Shown: piece by piece, positions 8,514-16,819 of the stretch | Layout of the letters: each line of letters opens with the position of its first letter | Position numbering within the stretch: position 1 is the first letter of the stretch | Source of the DNA: Actinocatenispora sp963805605 | GTDB taxonomy: Bacteria; Actinomycetota; Actinomycetes; Mycobacteriales; Micromonosporaceae | Direction: 5' to 3' | NCBI GenBank assembly: GCA_963805605.1 | Contig: CAWDUX010000003.1 | Span: forward strand, 682,001-746,000 | Length of the DNA stretch: 64,000 nt | Notes under the pieces: model-generated | What the model saw: the letters and a program-made list of their open reading frames with translations, nothing else | What the model was told of the DNA's origin: nothing | The model's database searches: none | Made by a program: the position numbers and the translations under genes

Positions 8514-9554
8514 TCAACCCAACCGGGCGGTGAACAGCGCGCGTACCCCAGGTTCACCACGCAGCAGATCCAACGCCAGGTCAGCATGCCCAGGCACATA
8601 TCCGTTACCCACCAGCATCGTGACATCAGCGGCCAGACCCTCGGCACCGAGGGCCGCCGCAGCGAACGAGGTGGCCATGGAGAAGAAGATCACCGTACCG
8701 CCAGGCGCGGTAGCCAGGATCGCACCATGCTCACAGCCTGGGACATCCACACACACGACCGTCACATCGGCCGGCTGCCCGACCGCCTGAGCCAGGGCCA
8801 CCGGATCCCGGGCATCGGCGAGCACTACCACATCAGCAAGCCCCGCCTCCCGCAGCCTGGCCGCCTCCTGCTCGTTGGGTACGACCCCCACGGTGCTCGC
8901 GCCGGCCCGCCGCGCCGCAGCCAACGACAGACTGCCTGACTTGCCCGCACCACCGATGACCGCGACCCGCGGCCGTGTAGCGCCCGCGGCACGCTCAGCC
9001 ACCACACGCTGGGTCAACGCAGGCGCCCCACACACGTCCAGTACCGCCAGGGACAGCTCGGGATCCTCATCCTCGGGCAACACCGCGGCGATGGACCGGG
9101 CGAACAGGATCGCGTGCCCACTGGCCGGAACCTGCTCATCGGTTCCCGACCAGCTGGCCAACTCGTCAGTGACCCGCAGCGGCGTGAGCGTCAACGACAC
9201 CAGGGTCGCCACCCGCTGCCCGACCCGCAGACCCAGCGGCGAATCGGCACCGACCGCCTCGACCGTACCGATCAGCATCCCGCCCGACCCTGTGACCGGA
9301 TTATGCATCTTGCCACGATTCGCAATGATATCGCGCACTTCGGCTCGGATAGCAGACCCATCACCCCGATGCGCGGTATACAACTGACGGAAACTCGCCG
9401 CATCCAGATTCAACCGCTCGACTGCCAACCGAACCTCCGACGGATGAATCTCCGGCCGGTCATCCAGACGCAACGCAGCCTGAGGCAGCACACCGACAGG
9501 TTCCAACACCCGGTGCAGACCTACCTGAAACCCCTCACCGGCACCATCACGCAT
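8514..9554 (-). CDS. kdd: L-erythro-3,5-diaminohexanoate dehydrogenase
   Basis: 346 aa from the ATG at 9554, which has a good GGAGG 6 nt upstream; an in-frame ATG five codons earlier has none. Kdd oxidatively deaminates 3,5-diaminohexanoate to 3-keto-5-aminohexanoate with NAD+. The fit is good over the full length: the amino-terminal SFRQLYTAHRGDGSAIRAEV region and NRGKMHNPVTGSGGMLIGTV are family hallmarks, and a Rossmann motif VAVIGGAGKSGSLSLAAARR lies in the middle. It is the first gene of the minus-strand kam operon and is divergent from kamA across about 170 bp of shared regulatory DNA. Confidence 0.93.
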   Translation of the reverse strand: MRDGAGEGFQVGLHRVLEPVGVLPQAALRLDDRPEIHPSEVRLAVERLNLDAASFRQLYTAHRGDGSAIRAEVRDIIANRGKMHNPVTGSGGMLIGTVEAVGADSPLGLRVGQRVATLVSLTLTPLRVTDELASWSGTDEQVPASGHAILFARSIAAVLPEDEDPELSLAVLDVCGAPALTQRVVAERAAGATRPRVAVIGGAGKSGSLSLAAARRAGASTVGVVPNEQEAARLREAGLADVVVLADARDPVALAQAVGQPADVTVVCVDVPGCEHGAILATAPGGTVIFFSMATSFAAAALGAEGLAADVTMLVGNGYVPGHADLALDLLRGEPGVRALFTARLG

Positions 9555-9620
9555 GTCACGCCTCCGCACGAAACCTCACAGGCCAGGAAATCCTCCGGCA
9601 GGATAGTGTCCAGCCAACAA

Positions 9621-9632
9621 GAACTCCAGTTC
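9621..9632. promoter_or_regulatory. inverted repeat GAACT-CC-AGTTC between kdd and kamA
   Basis: A 5-bp inverted repeat with a 2-bp spacer lies near the middle of the 9555-9726 divergent intergenic region. On the minus strand an AT-richer TATCCT-like -10 (9605-9600) sits next to it. Given the Lrp/AsnC gene just beyond kamA, an operator for that regulator is plausible. The assignment rests on position and symmetry only. Confidence 0.4.
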
Positions 9633-9726
9633 ACCTGCGATATGGTTCCGCCAAGACGACCCCGCGTGGCCCGCACCACCCACAGTCGGCGCACACGCCC
9701 CCACCCCACTGCCAGGGAGGACCCCG

Positions 9727-11178
9727 GTGACCGACGAGCGTCGTACCGCAAGCCCACTGCCAGACAGCGGCCAGCCCTACGAATACCGGCGCAACGCCCT
9801 CGTCGAACCGGACTGGACCCGGCTCCCAGGCTGGCGAACCGTCACCGAAACCCAATGGCGCTCCGCCCAATGGCAACGCGCGCACTGCGTCAAGAACCTC
9901 ACCCAGCTGCGCGCCGTCATGGGCGACCTCATCGACGAACGCCTCTACGACGACATCGCCGCCGACCAGCGACAACACGCCACCATGTCGATGCTGCTGC
10001 CCCCCCAGATGCTCAACACCATCGTGCCCGACCGGGTCCCCGACACAGAGGCGTTCTACGCAGATCCCATCCGCCGCTACATGCTGCCAGTAGCCACAGA
10101 CCGCCGCACCGACTGGCCAAGCCACCCCCACGCCACCCGCGACTCCCTCCACGAACACGACATGTGGGTCGCCGAAGGCCTCACCCACCGCTACCCCACC
10201 AAAGTCCTCGCCGAACTACTGTCCACCTGCCCCCAGTACTGCGGGCACTGCACCCGCATGGACCTCGTCGGCAACTCCACCCCCACCATCGACAAACTCA
10301 AACTCACCCTCAAACCCGTCGACCGCTACGACGCCATGATCGACTACCTCAAAGCCCACCACGAGGTACGCGACGTCGTCGTCTCCGGCGGCGACGTCGC
10401 CAACGTGCCATGGCGCAACCTGGAAACATTCCTGATGCGCGTACTGGACATCGACACCATCCGCGACATCAGACTGGCCACCAAAGCACTCATGGGCATG
10501 CCACAACACTGGCTCCAGCCCAACGTCGTCGAAGGACTCGAACGCGTCGCCCGCACCGCCCACCGCCGCGGCGTCAACCTCGCCATCCACACCCACGTCA
10601 ACCACGCCAACTCCGTCACACCACTGGTCGCCGAAGCCGCCCGCACCGCACTGGAAGTCGGCGTACGCGACGTACGAAATCAGGGCGTACTGATGCGCGG
10701 CGTCAACGCCACCACCCCCGACCTGCTGGACCTCTGCCTCGCGCTACAGGGCGAAGCGAACATCCTGCCCTACTACTTCTACATGTGCGACATGATCCCC
10801 AACGCCGAACACTGGCGAGTCTCAGTCAGCGAAGCCCAACACCTGCAGCACGCCATGATGGGCTACCTGCCCGGCTACGCCACCCCACGCATCGTCTGCG
10901 ACGTACCGTTCGTCGGCAAACGCTGGGTACACATGCTCACCGAGTACGACACCGAACGCGGCATCTCCTACTGGACCAAGAACTACCGCACCGGCATCGA
11001 AGCCGACGACGCCGAGGCACTGTCGCGCCACTACCCGTTCTACGACCCGATCTACACCCTGCCCGAAGCCGGCCAGGACTGGTGGCGTCGCAACTACCCA
11101 CCCGACGCCCACGCCGCAGCCGCCGCAGCCGCCGCATCCCGAGCCGCCGCCGAACGGGAAGTCACACTCAGCATCTGA
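9727..11178 (+). CDS. kamA: lysine 2,3-aminomutase (KamA family radical SAM enzyme)
   Basis: 483 aa, GTG start behind GGGAGGA. It is a radical SAM enzyme with the cluster motif C168-PQY-C172-GH-C175. The [4Fe-4S]/SAM/PLP enzyme moves the alpha-amino group of L-lysine to C3, giving L-beta-lysine, the first step of the pathway. Family blocks are RYPTKVLAELL before the cluster, DVVVSGGDVANVPW, VNLAIHTHVNHANS and GYATPRIVCDVPFVGKRW; the last corresponds to the PLP/substrate region of the clostridial enzyme. It is longer than clostridial KamA (about 416 aa) and belongs to the longer actinobacterial/Thermus-like clade. A poly-Ala stretch near the C terminus is odd but in frame. A related mutase acting on another amino acid cannot be excluded, but the neighbours argue for lysine. 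Confidence 0.88.
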   Translation: MTDERRTASPLPDSGQPYEYRRNALVEPDWTRLPGWRTVTETQWRSAQWQRAHCVKNLTQLRAVMGDLIDERLYDDIAADQRQHATMSMLLPPQMLNTIVPDRVPDTEAFYADPIRRYMLPVATDRRTDWPSHPHATRDSLHEHDMWVAEGLTHRYPTKVLAELLSTCPQYCGHCTRMDLVGNSTPTIDKLKLTLKPVDRYDAMIDYLKAHHEVRDVVVSGGDVANVPWRNLETFLMRVLDIDTIRDIRLATKALMGMPQHWLQPNVVEGLERVARTAHRRGVNLAIHTHVNHANSVTPLVAEAARTALEVGVRDVRNQGVLMRGVNATTPDLLDLCLALQGEANILPYYFYMCDMIPNAEHWRVSVSEAQHLQHAMMGYLPGYATPRIVCDVPFVGKRWVHMLTEYDTERGISYWTKNYRTGIEADDAEALSRHYPFYDPIYTLPEAGQDWWRRNYPPDAHAAAAAAAASRAAAEREVTLSI

Positions 11179-11180
11179 CC

Positions 11181-11222
11181 ACGGCCGTCGCGGGTCGAGT
11201 GCACCCGACCCGCGACGGCCGT
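11181..11222. terminator. perfect 17-bp stem terminator after kamA
   Basis: The arms at 11181-11197 (ACGGCCGTCGCGGGTCG) and 11206-11222 are exact reverse complements with an 8-nt loop. It begins 2 bp after the kamA stop. The stem is very stable and lacks a T-run, the usual form in high-GC actinomycetes. It isolates kamA from the next gene. Confidence 0.85.
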
Positions 11223-11259
11223 CACCCGCAACAGCCCGCACATCGGCAACACTGTCCCC

Positions 11260-11832
11260 ATGGCCGACATCGTCCTCATCCGGCACGGCGAAACCCGGTG
11301 GAGCGCCACCGGACGACACACCTCCACCACCGACATCCCCCTCACCGACACCGGCGAACAACAAGCCCGCGCACTCACCCCGGCCCTCACCCGCCACCAC
11401 TTCACCGCCGTCCTCTGCTCACCCCGCACCCGCGCCCGCCGCACCGCCCAACTCGCCGGCCTGACCATCACCGACACCGACCACGACCTGGCCGAATGGG
11501 ACTACGGCCGCTACGAAGGACGCACCACCGCCGACATCCACACCGAAACCCCCGACTGGACGCTGTGGACCGAGGGCACGCCCGAAGGTGAAACACCCGC
11601 CCAGGTCGGCACCCGCCTCGACCGGATACTCGAGCGCGCCCGGGACCTGCTCACCAACGGCGACGTCGCCCTCGTCGGGCACGGCCACGCCCTACGCGTC
11701 GCCGGCGCCCGATGGATCGGGCTACCAGCCTCCGCAGGCGGACTGCTCCGCCTCGACACCGCCACCCTGTCCACCCTGGGGCACGAACACGGCCGCCCCG
11801 TCATCAGCAGTTGGAACACGGCGGTTACCTGA
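11260..11832 (+). CDS. histidine phosphatase family protein
   Basis: 190 aa, ATG start. The phosphoglycerate-mutase-like catalytic motif LIRHGET is at residues 6-12. The second Arg is in CSPRTRARRTAQLAG, an acidic residue lies in LAEWDYGRYEG, and the second catalytic His is in VALVGHGHALRVAGARW. Substrate is unknown; relatives are small-molecule phosphatases (sugar phosphates, cobalamin-pathway CobC/CobZ-type alpha-ribazole phosphatase, glycolytic mutases). Since the kam pathway needs B12, a cobalamin-related role is conceivable but unsupported. It lies after the kamA terminator and is convergent with the Lrp gene across 8 bp. Confidence 0.9.
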   Translation: MADIVLIRHGETRWSATGRHTSTTDIPLTDTGEQQARALTPALTRHHFTAVLCSPRTRARRTAQLAGLTITDTDHDLAEWDYGRYEGRTTADIHTETPDWTLWTEGTPEGETPAQVGTRLDRILERARDLLTNGDVALVGHGHALRVAGARWIGLPASAGGLLRLDTATLSTLGHEHGRPVISSWNTAVT

Positions 11833-11840
11833 CGCACCGG

Positions 11841-12296
11841 CTACGCCTCAGGAACCTGGCTACCCGGCGGCCGACCCTCATACGGCGTCGACAACACGAT
11901 CGTCGTACGGTGCGTCACACCGGCCACCGAACGGATCCGCTGCAACAAGCCCTCCAGATCCACAGGCGAGGCCACCCGCACCTTCAACAGATAGAAATCC
12001 TCACCGGCCACCGAGTAACACGACTCGATCTCCGGTAGGTGTGCCAGCCGCTCCGGCGCATCGTCCGGAGCCGCCGGATCCGTCGGCCGGATGGCGATGA
12101 ACGCCGTCAACGGCAACCCTAGAGCGGCGTAGTCCACCACCGCCCCGTACCCACGGATGACCCCACGCTGCTCCAACCGCCGTACCCGTTGATGCACCGC
12201 GGACACCGACAGCCCCACCCGCTCAGCCAGATCGGTATAGGACAGCCGGCCATCCGATGTCAACGCCGAGACGATCGCCCGGTCGATCTCTTCCAC
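11841..12296 (-). CDS. Lrp/AsnC family transcriptional regulator
   Basis: 151 aa, GTG start (E-E-I-D-R-A-I). An amino-terminal winged HTH (LSYTDLAERVGLSVSAVHQR, then VRRLEQRGVIRGYGAVVDY) is followed by a RAM ligand-binding domain with ESCYSVAGEDFYLLKVRVAS. Lrp/AsnC proteins sense amino acids and control their metabolism. Position beside kamA, in a block devoted to lysine breakdown, makes lysine or beta-lysine the likely effector and the kdd/kamA intergenic region the likely target. The same strand carries an acyl-CoA dehydrogenase 41 bp upstream, so the two may share a transcript. Confidence 0.92.
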   Translation of the reverse strand: MEEIDRAIVSALTSDGRLSYTDLAERVGLSVSAVHQRVRRLEQRGVIRGYGAVVDYAALGLPLTAFIAIRPTDPAAPDDAPERLAHLPEIESCYSVAGEDFYLLKVRVASPVDLEGLLQRIRSVAGVTHRTTIVLSTPYEGRPPGSQVPEA

Positions 12297-12337
12297 GCCG
12301 AAACGCTACACCGTACGAAACCCGCGGCCGGGAAACC

Positions 12338-13528
12338 TCACGACGTCAACGCCCGGGAGATCACCACACGCTGGATCTGATTGGTGCCCTCCACGATCTG
12401 TAGGACCTTCGCCTCCCGCATGTAACGCTCCACCGGATGATCGGCCACATAGCCGTAACCGCCCAGCACCTGCACCATGTCGGTGGTCACCCGCATCGTC
12501 ATGTCCGTCGCGAACAGCTTCGCCTTCGCCGCCTCCACCGAGAACCGCTCACCGGCATCCTTCAACCGGGCGGCAGACAGCACCAACGAACGCGCCGCGG
12601 CGATCTGCGTCGCCGCATCCGCCAACAGGAAACCCACACCCTGAAAATGCGCGATGGGCCGCCCGAACTGCTCACGCTCCCGCGCATAACCACACGCGTA
12701 GTCCAGGGCAGACTGGGCCAGCCCCACCGCACATGCCGCGATACCCAATCGACCGGTGTCCAACGCCTGCATGGCAATGCGGAAACCGATACCTTCCGCC
12801 CCGATGAGACGCTCCGCCGGCACCCGTACCTCGTCGAACGCCACCTGTGCCGTCCGCTCAGCGGTCAACCCCATCTTTCGTTCCGCTGCCTGCGGTACCA
12901 GCCCTTCGGTGCCCGGGTCGACCAGCAGGCATGAGATGCCCTCCGCACCGGGGCCACCGGTACGGACGAACACGTCGTAGAAGTCGGCCACCCCGGCGTG
13001 CGACACCCATGCCTTGGTGCCGTTCACCCGGTACGCGTCGCCTTCCGCCACCGCCCGGGTGGCCAGTGCCGCGGCGTCCGAGCCGCCCTGCGGTTCGGAC
13101 AGGCAGTAGGCGCCGAGCTGTTCACCACCGAGCATGTCCGGCAGGAAGCGTTTGCGCTGCTGGTCGGACCCGAATGCGAACACCGGGAAGCAGGCAAGGG
13201 TGTGCACACTGACCCCCAGCGCCACCGACAGCCATCGCTGAGCCAGTAGCTCGACCACCTGGAGATAGACCTCGTAGGGTTGGCCGGCCCCGCCGTACTC
13301 CTCCGGGTAAGGCAGGCTCAGCAGGCCTGCCCTGCCCAGGGTCCGGAAGGCGTCCCGGGGGAACTCATCCCTGGCCTCGAAGTCAGCGGCCCGCGGCGCG
13401 AGTTCGCCGTCTGCGATCTCCTCCGCAAGGCCCAGCAGTTCCTTCGCCTCATCGGTAGGCAGCAGCCGCCGGACACCATCGCGCCGCGTACCGATGACTC
13501 TGGCCGGTGATCCACTTTGCCGCTCCAC
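12338..13528 (-). CDS. acyl-CoA dehydrogenase (short/medium chain type)
   Basis: 396 aa, GTG start behind GGAGGAGCCC. It is a complete FAD-dependent acyl-CoA dehydrogenase, with YCLSEPQGGSDAAAL (FAD contacts), KAWVSHAG, REREQFGRPIAHFQGV and the C-terminal catalytic region QIVEGTNQIQR, where the Glu is the expected base of butyryl/short-chain enzymes. Its place next to the kam genes suggests it interconverts butyryl-CoA and crotonyl-CoA, the product of Kal. Branched-chain acyl-CoA is an alternative. The start is followed divergently by the rlmA-type gene across about 170 bp. Confidence 0.9.
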   Translation of the reverse strand: MERQSGSPARVIGTRRDGVRRLLPTDEAKELLGLAEEIADGELAPRAADFEARDEFPRDAFRTLGRAGLLSLPYPEEYGGAGQPYEVYLQVVELLAQRWLSVALGVSVHTLACFPVFAFGSDQQRKRFLPDMLGGEQLGAYCLSEPQGGSDAAALATRAVAEGDAYRVNGTKAWVSHAGVADFYDVFVRTGGPGAEGISCLLVDPGTEGLVPQAAERKMGLTAERTAQVAFDEVRVPAERLIGAEGIGFRIAMQALDTGRLGIAACAVGLAQSALDYACGYAREREQFGRPIAHFQGVGFLLADAATQIAAARSLVLSAARLKDAGERFSVEAAKAKLFATDMTMRVTTDMVQVLGGYGYVADHPVERYMREAKVLQIVEGTNQIQRVVISRALTS

Positions 13529-13646
13529 GGGCTCCTCCGCAATCTCCAGTACCCCGCGTACGTGGCTGAAGCTTAACGGTCGTTCGGGTCCGGTGGGTTG
13601 TAGTGGGCCGGGTTGTTACATAGTGACGGGCGCTATGTCCGGTATT

Positions 13647-13660
13647 GCTTCCTAGGAAGC
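13647..13660. promoter_or_regulatory. perfect 14-bp palindrome GCTTCCTAGGAAGC with adjacent -10-like TATAGT
   Basis: The palindrome lies in the AT-richest part of the 13529-13702 divergent region. TTGCTT (13645-13650) overlaps its left arm and TATAGT is at 13665-13670, although the spacing (14 bp) is short. A symmetric site of this kind overlapping a promoter is what a dimeric repressor or activator binds. It could control the methyltransferase gene, the acyl-CoA dehydrogenase, or both. The cognate protein is unknown. Confidence 0.55.
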
Positions 13661-13702
13661 TAGTTATAGTGCAAACGAGCGGTCGGCGAACGATCATCAG
13701 GT

Positions 13703-14536
13703 GTGCTCGCTGACGCCATGCGCTACCTCATCTGTCCGCACTGCGGTGCGAACCTCCGACTGGACAGCGACACTGCCCGCTGCACCGCCGGCCACACCTT
13801 CGATATCGCCCGCCAGGGGTATCTCAACCTGCTGGCCGGCGGTCGACGCCAAACCGCCGGCGACAGTGCCGCGATGATCTCCGCCCGGCACGATTTCCTG
13901 ACAGCCGGCCACTACTCCCCCATCGCCGGTGCGCTCGCCGACGCAGCCGCGTCGGCACCCGATGTCGAAGGCTGCGTACTCGACCTGGGCGCCGGCACCG
14001 GCCACTACCTCGCCTCCGTACTCGACCGGCTACCAGAGAGAGCGGGACTGGCCCTGGACGTGTCCCGCTTCGCGCTACGTCGCGCGGCCCGGGCGCACCC
14101 GCGGATCGCCGCCATCGGCGCCGATGCCTGGGCCCCGCTACCGATCCGCAGCAGCAGCGTCGCCCTGATGCTCAACGTGTTCGCACCACGCAATGCCATC
14201 GAGATCCGCCGCGTCCTCGTACCGGGTGGGGAACTGGTCGTCGTCACCCCCACCAGCGAACATCTTCGCGAACTGGTCACCGCACTCGGCCTGATCCGGG
14301 TCGACCCCGACAAACAGGACAGGCTCGAACGCGCAATGAGCCCGCAACTGCGGCTGTCGCACAGCACCCGGCACGACTTCACCCTCCAGCTGAGCCCCGC
14401 CGAGGTGCGCACCGTCGTCGCCATGGGCCCCAGCGCACGCCATCTGGACCCGACCACACTCGACGAGCGGATCGCCGTACTCGCCAACCCGGCCCTGGTC
14501 ACCGCCTCGGTCACCGTGTCGACCTACCGAAGCTGA
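13703..14536 (+). CDS. RlmA/TlrB-type 23S rRNA (guanine-N1) methyltransferase
   Basis: About 277 aa from GTG 13703; ATG 13718 is equally possible (272 aa), and neither has a clear ribosome-binding site. An amino-terminal zinc finger (CPHC ... CTAGHTFD) and the ARQGYLNLL segment are diagnostic of the RlmA family. A class I methyltransferase domain follows, with the SAM motif VLDLGAGTGHYLASVL. Family members methylate N1 of a guanine in helix 35 of 23S rRNA; some (TlrB) give resistance to macrolides such as tylosin. Whether this copy is housekeeping or resistance cannot be read from the sequence; the palindromic site in its promoter hints at regulated expression. Confidence 0.85.
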   Translation: MLADAMRYLICPHCGANLRLDSDTARCTAGHTFDIARQGYLNLLAGGRRQTAGDSAAMISARHDFLTAGHYSPIAGALADAAASAPDVEGCVLDLGAGTGHYLASVLDRLPERAGLALDVSRFALRRAARAHPRIAAIGADAWAPLPIRSSSVALMLNVFAPRNAIEIRRVLVPGGELVVVTPTSEHLRELVTALGLIRVDPDKQDRLERAMSPQLRLSHSTRHDFTLQLSPAEVRTVVAMGPSARHLDPTTLDERIAVLANPALVTASVTVSTYRS

Positions 14537-14645
14537 AGCACCCCGCCGTATCCCACCAGAACGGGCAGACGGTAGACCGATGGCAGAAATTTGGCATGCT
14601 TGACGGCAGGAGCAGGCAGGCCCCAACCGGACGAGCGGAGACAGC

Positions 14646-15755
14646 GTGGGCATAGGCAGATGGAGACGGGAAGCGACGCAGCGCCCTACCGCCGGCAGAA
14701 CCGCCGCCCAGGCGCCCATCAGGCAACCAACGCCAGCCCCGAGCGAGACCACTCCCTCCGAACAACCCGAACCGGTCACCCGACGCCGCACCGTGGTGCG
14801 CACCATGCGGCTCGGAGCAGTCGTCCTCGCCGTACTCATCGTGATCGTCATCGTTCTGACAGCCGTCCTACAGAACGGCCCACCGACCAAGGACCAGTTG
14901 ATCGAACAGGCCGGACTGGTGGGCAAACGTGACCTCGTCGTCGGCGTTCTCGACGACCAGCCCGGCATCGCCGTCCTCGACCGGAAGACCGGCCGCTACA
15001 CCGGCTTCGACATCGACATCGCGTACATGCTCGCCGCGGACCTCGGCTTCGACCGCCCATCGGTGCGATTCCTGCCCATGGACAGCAAGGACCGGGCCCG
15101 CATGCAGGCCCGTGAAGGCAACCAGTTCGTCACCGTTGACCTGGCCGTCGCCGCCTACAGCATCACCGCCCAGCGGGAAGCCATGCCCGGGGTCAACTTC
15201 AGTGCCCCCTATCTGCGCACCGCCCAGTCGGTACTGACCCGCCGCGACCACCCGTCCGTACAGTCCTTCAACGACCTGGCCGGCGAGAAGGTCTGCACCA
15301 TCACGACATCCACCTCGGTCGCGCTCAAACAGGCCGACCAGGCCAACGTGGTGGGCAAGAACAAGATCAGCGAGTGCGTCGAGGACCTACTCTCCCACCG
15401 CGTCGACGCGGTCACCACCGATGCGGTGATCCTCGCCGGCTTCGTCCACCTCCACCCCCAGCAACTGCGACTACATGCACTGGGAACCGACGTCGACGAG
15501 CAATGGGGTATCAACACCGGCAGCAACACCGCGCTGCGGACCCTGGTCGACCTGTCGCTCTACCACTCCCGATACGACCCGGCCGACCATCGCTGGGAAG
15601 ACGCCTTCGACCGCAACCTACGTCCCGAACAACCCGACAGCCTGCCGCAGGAGATCGCCAACGGCGAGCAGCCCGAGGTACCCGAGGTCAAGGTACGGGA
15701 ATGGCCGTGGCAACGTAGCCGGGCGCTACCGGCGGCCTCCGGTCACCACCGATGA
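14646..15755 (+). CDS. membrane-anchored solute-binding protein (family 3 type)
   Basis: 369 aa, GTG start behind CGGAGACAGC. A cytoplasmic Pro/Thr-rich amino terminus of about 50 residues is followed by one membrane segment (LGAVVLAVLIVIVIVLTAVL, about residues 57-76). After it comes an extracellular amino-acid-binding-type domain: LVVGVLDDQPGIAV, YTGFDIDIAYMLAADLGF, VDLAVAAYSIT and NFSAPYL. There is no lipobox; the helix serves as anchor. No ABC permease or ATPase is adjacent. The next gene overlaps (ATGA) and encodes a multi-spanning membrane protein, so the pair may be a sensor or receptor complex rather than a transporter. Confidence 0.85.
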   Translation: MGIGRWRREATQRPTAGRTAAQAPIRQPTPAPSETTPSEQPEPVTRRRTVVRTMRLGAVVLAVLIVIVIVLTAVLQNGPPTKDQLIEQAGLVGKRDLVVGVLDDQPGIAVLDRKTGRYTGFDIDIAYMLAADLGFDRPSVRFLPMDSKDRARMQAREGNQFVTVDLAVAAYSITAQREAMPGVNFSAPYLRTAQSVLTRRDHPSVQSFNDLAGEKVCTITTSTSVALKQADQANVVGKNKISECVEDLLSHRVDAVTTDAVILAGFVHLHPQQLRLHALGTDVDEQWGINTGSNTALRTLVDLSLYHSRYDPADHRWEDAFDRNLRPEQPDSLPQEIANGEQPEVPEVKVREWPWQRSRALPAASGHHR

Positions 15756-16774
15756 CCGGGCCCGATGCGACCGGGACCGAGCAGAACCCAACCCCCCACC
15801 AACAGTGGCTGCTGACCCTGTTCCCGGCGTTTCCACTGCTGTTGCTGCTGCTGCGGCTGTGGTACCTCAGCCGACAGAACTTGCAGACGATGCTGCTGCT
15901 GGTGCAGAACGTCAACCCACTTGGCCTGGTCAGCACGCTGTTGATCACCCTGGTCTGGACCCTGCCGCTGGTCGTACTCGTCGGTCGGGTTCTCGGCACC
16001 CTGTTCGCGGTGAGTGTGCCCGAACCTGGGAACATCCGCGCCTCCGGTCTGGTCCGCGCCGGGCTGCGCATCCCGTACTGGGTCGCCGCTCTGGCCACCA
16101 TGGTCGGGCTCCTGACCTGGCAGCTGCGGTTCCTCCCGTTGCTGGTGATGATGGCTGTGGCCGCGTTCGGACTGGAACTGCGTCGCCGTCACCACAACCG
16201 CCCCCGGCTGATCCGTACGATCTGCGTGGCGATCCCCGCATCGGTAGCTCTCACCGAGTACGCCATCACCTGGCCGGCCAGTCTGACCGCACTGCGTACC
16301 GGGCAGGCAGGCACCACCGCCCTGCTGCTGCTCCCCCCAGCCATGGCGCTCCTGCTCACCGGACCCGTACCGGCATGGGCGGCGGGGCGGCTCACCCGCT
16401 GGGTCGCCGTCGTCGCGATCTTCATCGCGCCACTCGTGGTGGGCGCGAACTTTCTCAGGGCACCGATCCTGCCCGCCGTAGCGCTGGAAACCAGCACCGG
16501 TCAAGGCGGCGCCACACAGGTGACCCTCGGCTACGTCATCGCCGTCAACGACCGGATGACCATCGTGCTGGACCGCCGCAGCACCGTCCACTTCTTCGTC
16601 AACGACGACGTCAGGTCCGAAGCGATCTGCCCCGATGACGGCCAGATACCGGTGATTCCGGTGACCGTGCACGGCTGGCAGGTCGAGCAGCCGATGCTCG
16701 CCTGGCTGGCACCCGCCCGCCGCGACACCACCACCGATCCACGCTGCCAGGGCCGGCCGTTACGACAGCGATGA
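15752..16774 (+). CDS. multi-spanning membrane protein of unknown function
   Basis: 340 aa, ATG overlapping the previous stop. About seven hydrophobic segments lie in residues 15-240 (for example LLTLFPAFPLLLLLLRLWYL, LLITLVWTLPLVVLVGRVLG and WVAVVAIFIAPLVVGANFL). A soluble C-terminal part of about 90 residues follows, containing YVIAVNDRMTIVLDRR. I do not recognise a family. Coupling to the anchored binding protein suggests a joint function at the membrane. A short hairpin follows the stop codon, so this is the end of the two-gene unit. Confidence 0.75.
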   Translation: MTGPDATGTEQNPTPHQQWLLTLFPAFPLLLLLLRLWYLSRQNLQTMLLLVQNVNPLGLVSTLLITLVWTLPLVVLVGRVLGTLFAVSVPEPGNIRASGLVRAGLRIPYWVAALATMVGLLTWQLRFLPLLVMMAVAAFGLELRRRHHNRPRLIRTICVAIPASVALTEYAITWPASLTALRTGQAGTTALLLLPPAMALLLTGPVPAWAAGRLTRWVAVVAIFIAPLVVGANFLRAPILPAVALETSTGQGGATQVTLGYVIAVNDRMTIVLDRRSTVHFFVNDDVRSEAICPDDGQIPVIPVTVHGWQVEQPMLAWLAPARRDTTTDPRCQGRPLRQR

Positions 16775-16800
16775 ACCACCCGCACCCGCCGTCGGGTGGT
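16775..16800. terminator. 8-bp hairpin after the membrane protein gene
   Basis: ACCACCCG (16775-16782), 10-nt loop, CGGGTGGT (16793-16800), starting directly after the stop codon at 16774. It is a moderate factor-independent terminator candidate. It also lies just upstream of the exonuclease start. Confidence 0.55.
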
Positions 16801-16819
16801 ACATGGCAGGCTGGAACAG

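Noticed and set aside
9727..11178. KamA considered as part of a streptothricin-type beta-lysine antibiotic cluster
   Set aside because: Its divergent partners are catabolic (kdd, kamDE, kal, mutL), and no beta-lysine-loading NRPS is adjacent; the NRPS locus is more than 40 kb away.
9114..11591. Very long plus-strand open frame (about 825 codons) over kdd and kamA
   Set aside because: Its translation is Arg/Pro/His/Thr-rich without any domain and it overlaps kdd (antisense) and kamA in another frame. It is a GC-bias shadow.
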